From: an uncultured Clostridia bacterium
GTDB taxonomy: Bacteria > Bacillota > Clostridia > Christensenellales > UBA1242
Direction of reading: 5' to 3'
DNA: 50,594 bases
NCBI GenBank assembly: GCA_944372325.1
Contig: CALVYR010000004.1
Location: 1-50,594, forward strand
Shown here: positions 50,346-50,594 of the stretch, piece by piece
Numbering within the stretch: position 1 is the stretch's first letter
Layout of the letters: each line of letters starts with the position of its first letter
Notes under the pieces: generated by a model
What the model saw: the letters and a program-made list of their open reading frames with translations, nothing else
Told to the model about the DNA's origin: nothing
Database searches by the model: none
Position numbers and translations under genes: made by a program

Positions 50346-50594
50346 TTGACAAAAATGCGGGGGGGTAGAATAAGCTCGGCAAAATAAATTTAGCTAATTC
50401 TAGCTAAAATTAAAGTGCTAACGCACTTAGGTTCGCTAACGCTCACATTTTGCCGAGCTTTTTAGGCATCGTCGTGCTCACCCTTGCAAGCAAGTTCGCA
50501 CTCCTCGTAATGGGGTATCAAAAAAATTTTAAGGTAAGGATAATATTTTAAGTAGCCTTTTCTAGAGCTCGTTTCGGAATTTTAAAAGAAAGCG
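50346..50594 (+). repeat. Interspersed repeat with poly-G tract, copy 2
   Basis: It shares TTGACAAAAATGC + G-run + TAGAAT, (G)GGGTATCAAAAAAATTT and a GCTCGTTTCG block with copy 1 at 484-651, in the same orientation. The G-run here is seven bases (50359-50365), so the -35 to -10 spacer is 14 bases rather than 16. An insertion of about 140 bases separates TAGAAT from GGGTATC. Any gene it serves would lie beyond the window end. Confidence 0.65.
50372..50460. repeat. Palindromic insertion with 14-bp terminal inverted repeats
   Basis: AAGCTCGGCAAAAT (50372-50385) and ATTTTGCCGAGCTT (50447-50460) are perfect inverted repeats. Inside are two nested hairpins, TTAGCTA-ATTC-TAGCTAA and AAGTGC-TAAC-GCACTT. 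It sits inside poly-G repeat copy 2, immediately after the -10-like TAGAAT. It could act as a terminator-like hairpin or be a small mobile repeat. Confidence 0.55.

Noticed and set aside
1-50594. CRISPR array, insertion sequence, prophage or toxin-antitoxin pair
   Set aside because: No regularly spaced repeats, transposase, integrase, phage structural gene or paired small toxin-antitoxin frames were recognised.

Overview
The window is chromosomal DNA of a low-GC, endospore-forming Clostridia-type Bacillota. It carries spoIIAA-spoIIAB-sigF, spoVAC-spoVAD, a previously easy-to-miss spoVM, a pdaB-like deacetylase and a SpoIIIE/FtsK translocase. It also uses strong AGGAGG-type ribosome sites and frequent TTG/GTG starts. 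I cannot place it to genus; the multi-copy style of surface protein and the repeats suggest an uncultured gut lineage (inference).

Layout. 1-300: three tRNA genes (Gln, CAT-anticodon Met/Ile2, Pro) on the minus strand. 300-2080: an interspersed repeat with a promoter-like poly-G tract, then an exported DUF6273-like surface protein. 2173-7166: the forespore sigma-F operon and spoVAC-spoVAD, interrupted by a minus-strand block made of a start-less XRE regulator, the orphan 3' tail of a second DUF6273-like gene, and a Gly/Tyr/Asn-rich lipoprotein. 7260-12840: ftsK/spoIIIE-rimO-pgsA-recA. 12828-15092: a convergent class A penicillin-binding protein. 15228-22918: miaB (lacking its TRAM domain)-mutS-mutL-miaA-ynbB. 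23226-28827: dinB, an amidohydrolase, clpC and the long form of hpf. 29041-31637: spoVM, rpmB (opposite strand), asp23/yloU and the DAK-domain fatty-acid kinase fakA/yloV. 31779-34190: tRNA-Arg(CCT), a GNAT, a PdaB-like deacetylase and a two-OB-fold SSB-like protein. 34241-37402: a 1053-residue surface protein with four jelly-roll-like repeats and a cytoplasmic coiled coil. 37497-42117: a split TauE/SafE permease, a ferredoxin, a degenerate Ppx/GppA-HD protein, an HtrA-type lipoprotein and a degenerate MreB paralogue. 42119-47232: priA-def-fmt-rsgA-rpe. 47247-50303: a lipoprotein, an ABC-ATPase-like pseudoenzyme, two small divergent unknown genes and a subtilisin-like protease. 50340-50594: a second copy of the poly-G repeat, now carrying a palindromic insertion.

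How the genes work together. Much of the window is conserved housekeeping in the order familiar from Bacillus: recA-miaB-mutSL-miaA, and priA-def-fmt...rsgA-rpe together with spoVM-rpmB-yloU-yloV. The unusual content lies in (i) the two poly-G promoter-like repeats linked to DUF6273-like surface genes, with tract lengths of nine and seven, and the recombination scar near 3.9 kb; (ii) a run of apparent pseudoenzymes (Ppx/GppA-HD, MreB-like, ABC-like) next to envelope protease and lipoprotein genes; (iii) breaks in otherwise conserved gene order: no hfq, no spoVAE, no rsmB-rlmN-stp-prkC, no thiN, and a TRAM-less MiaB; and (iv) small palindromes sitting on promoters. All family assignments come from motifs read by eye; no database search was run.
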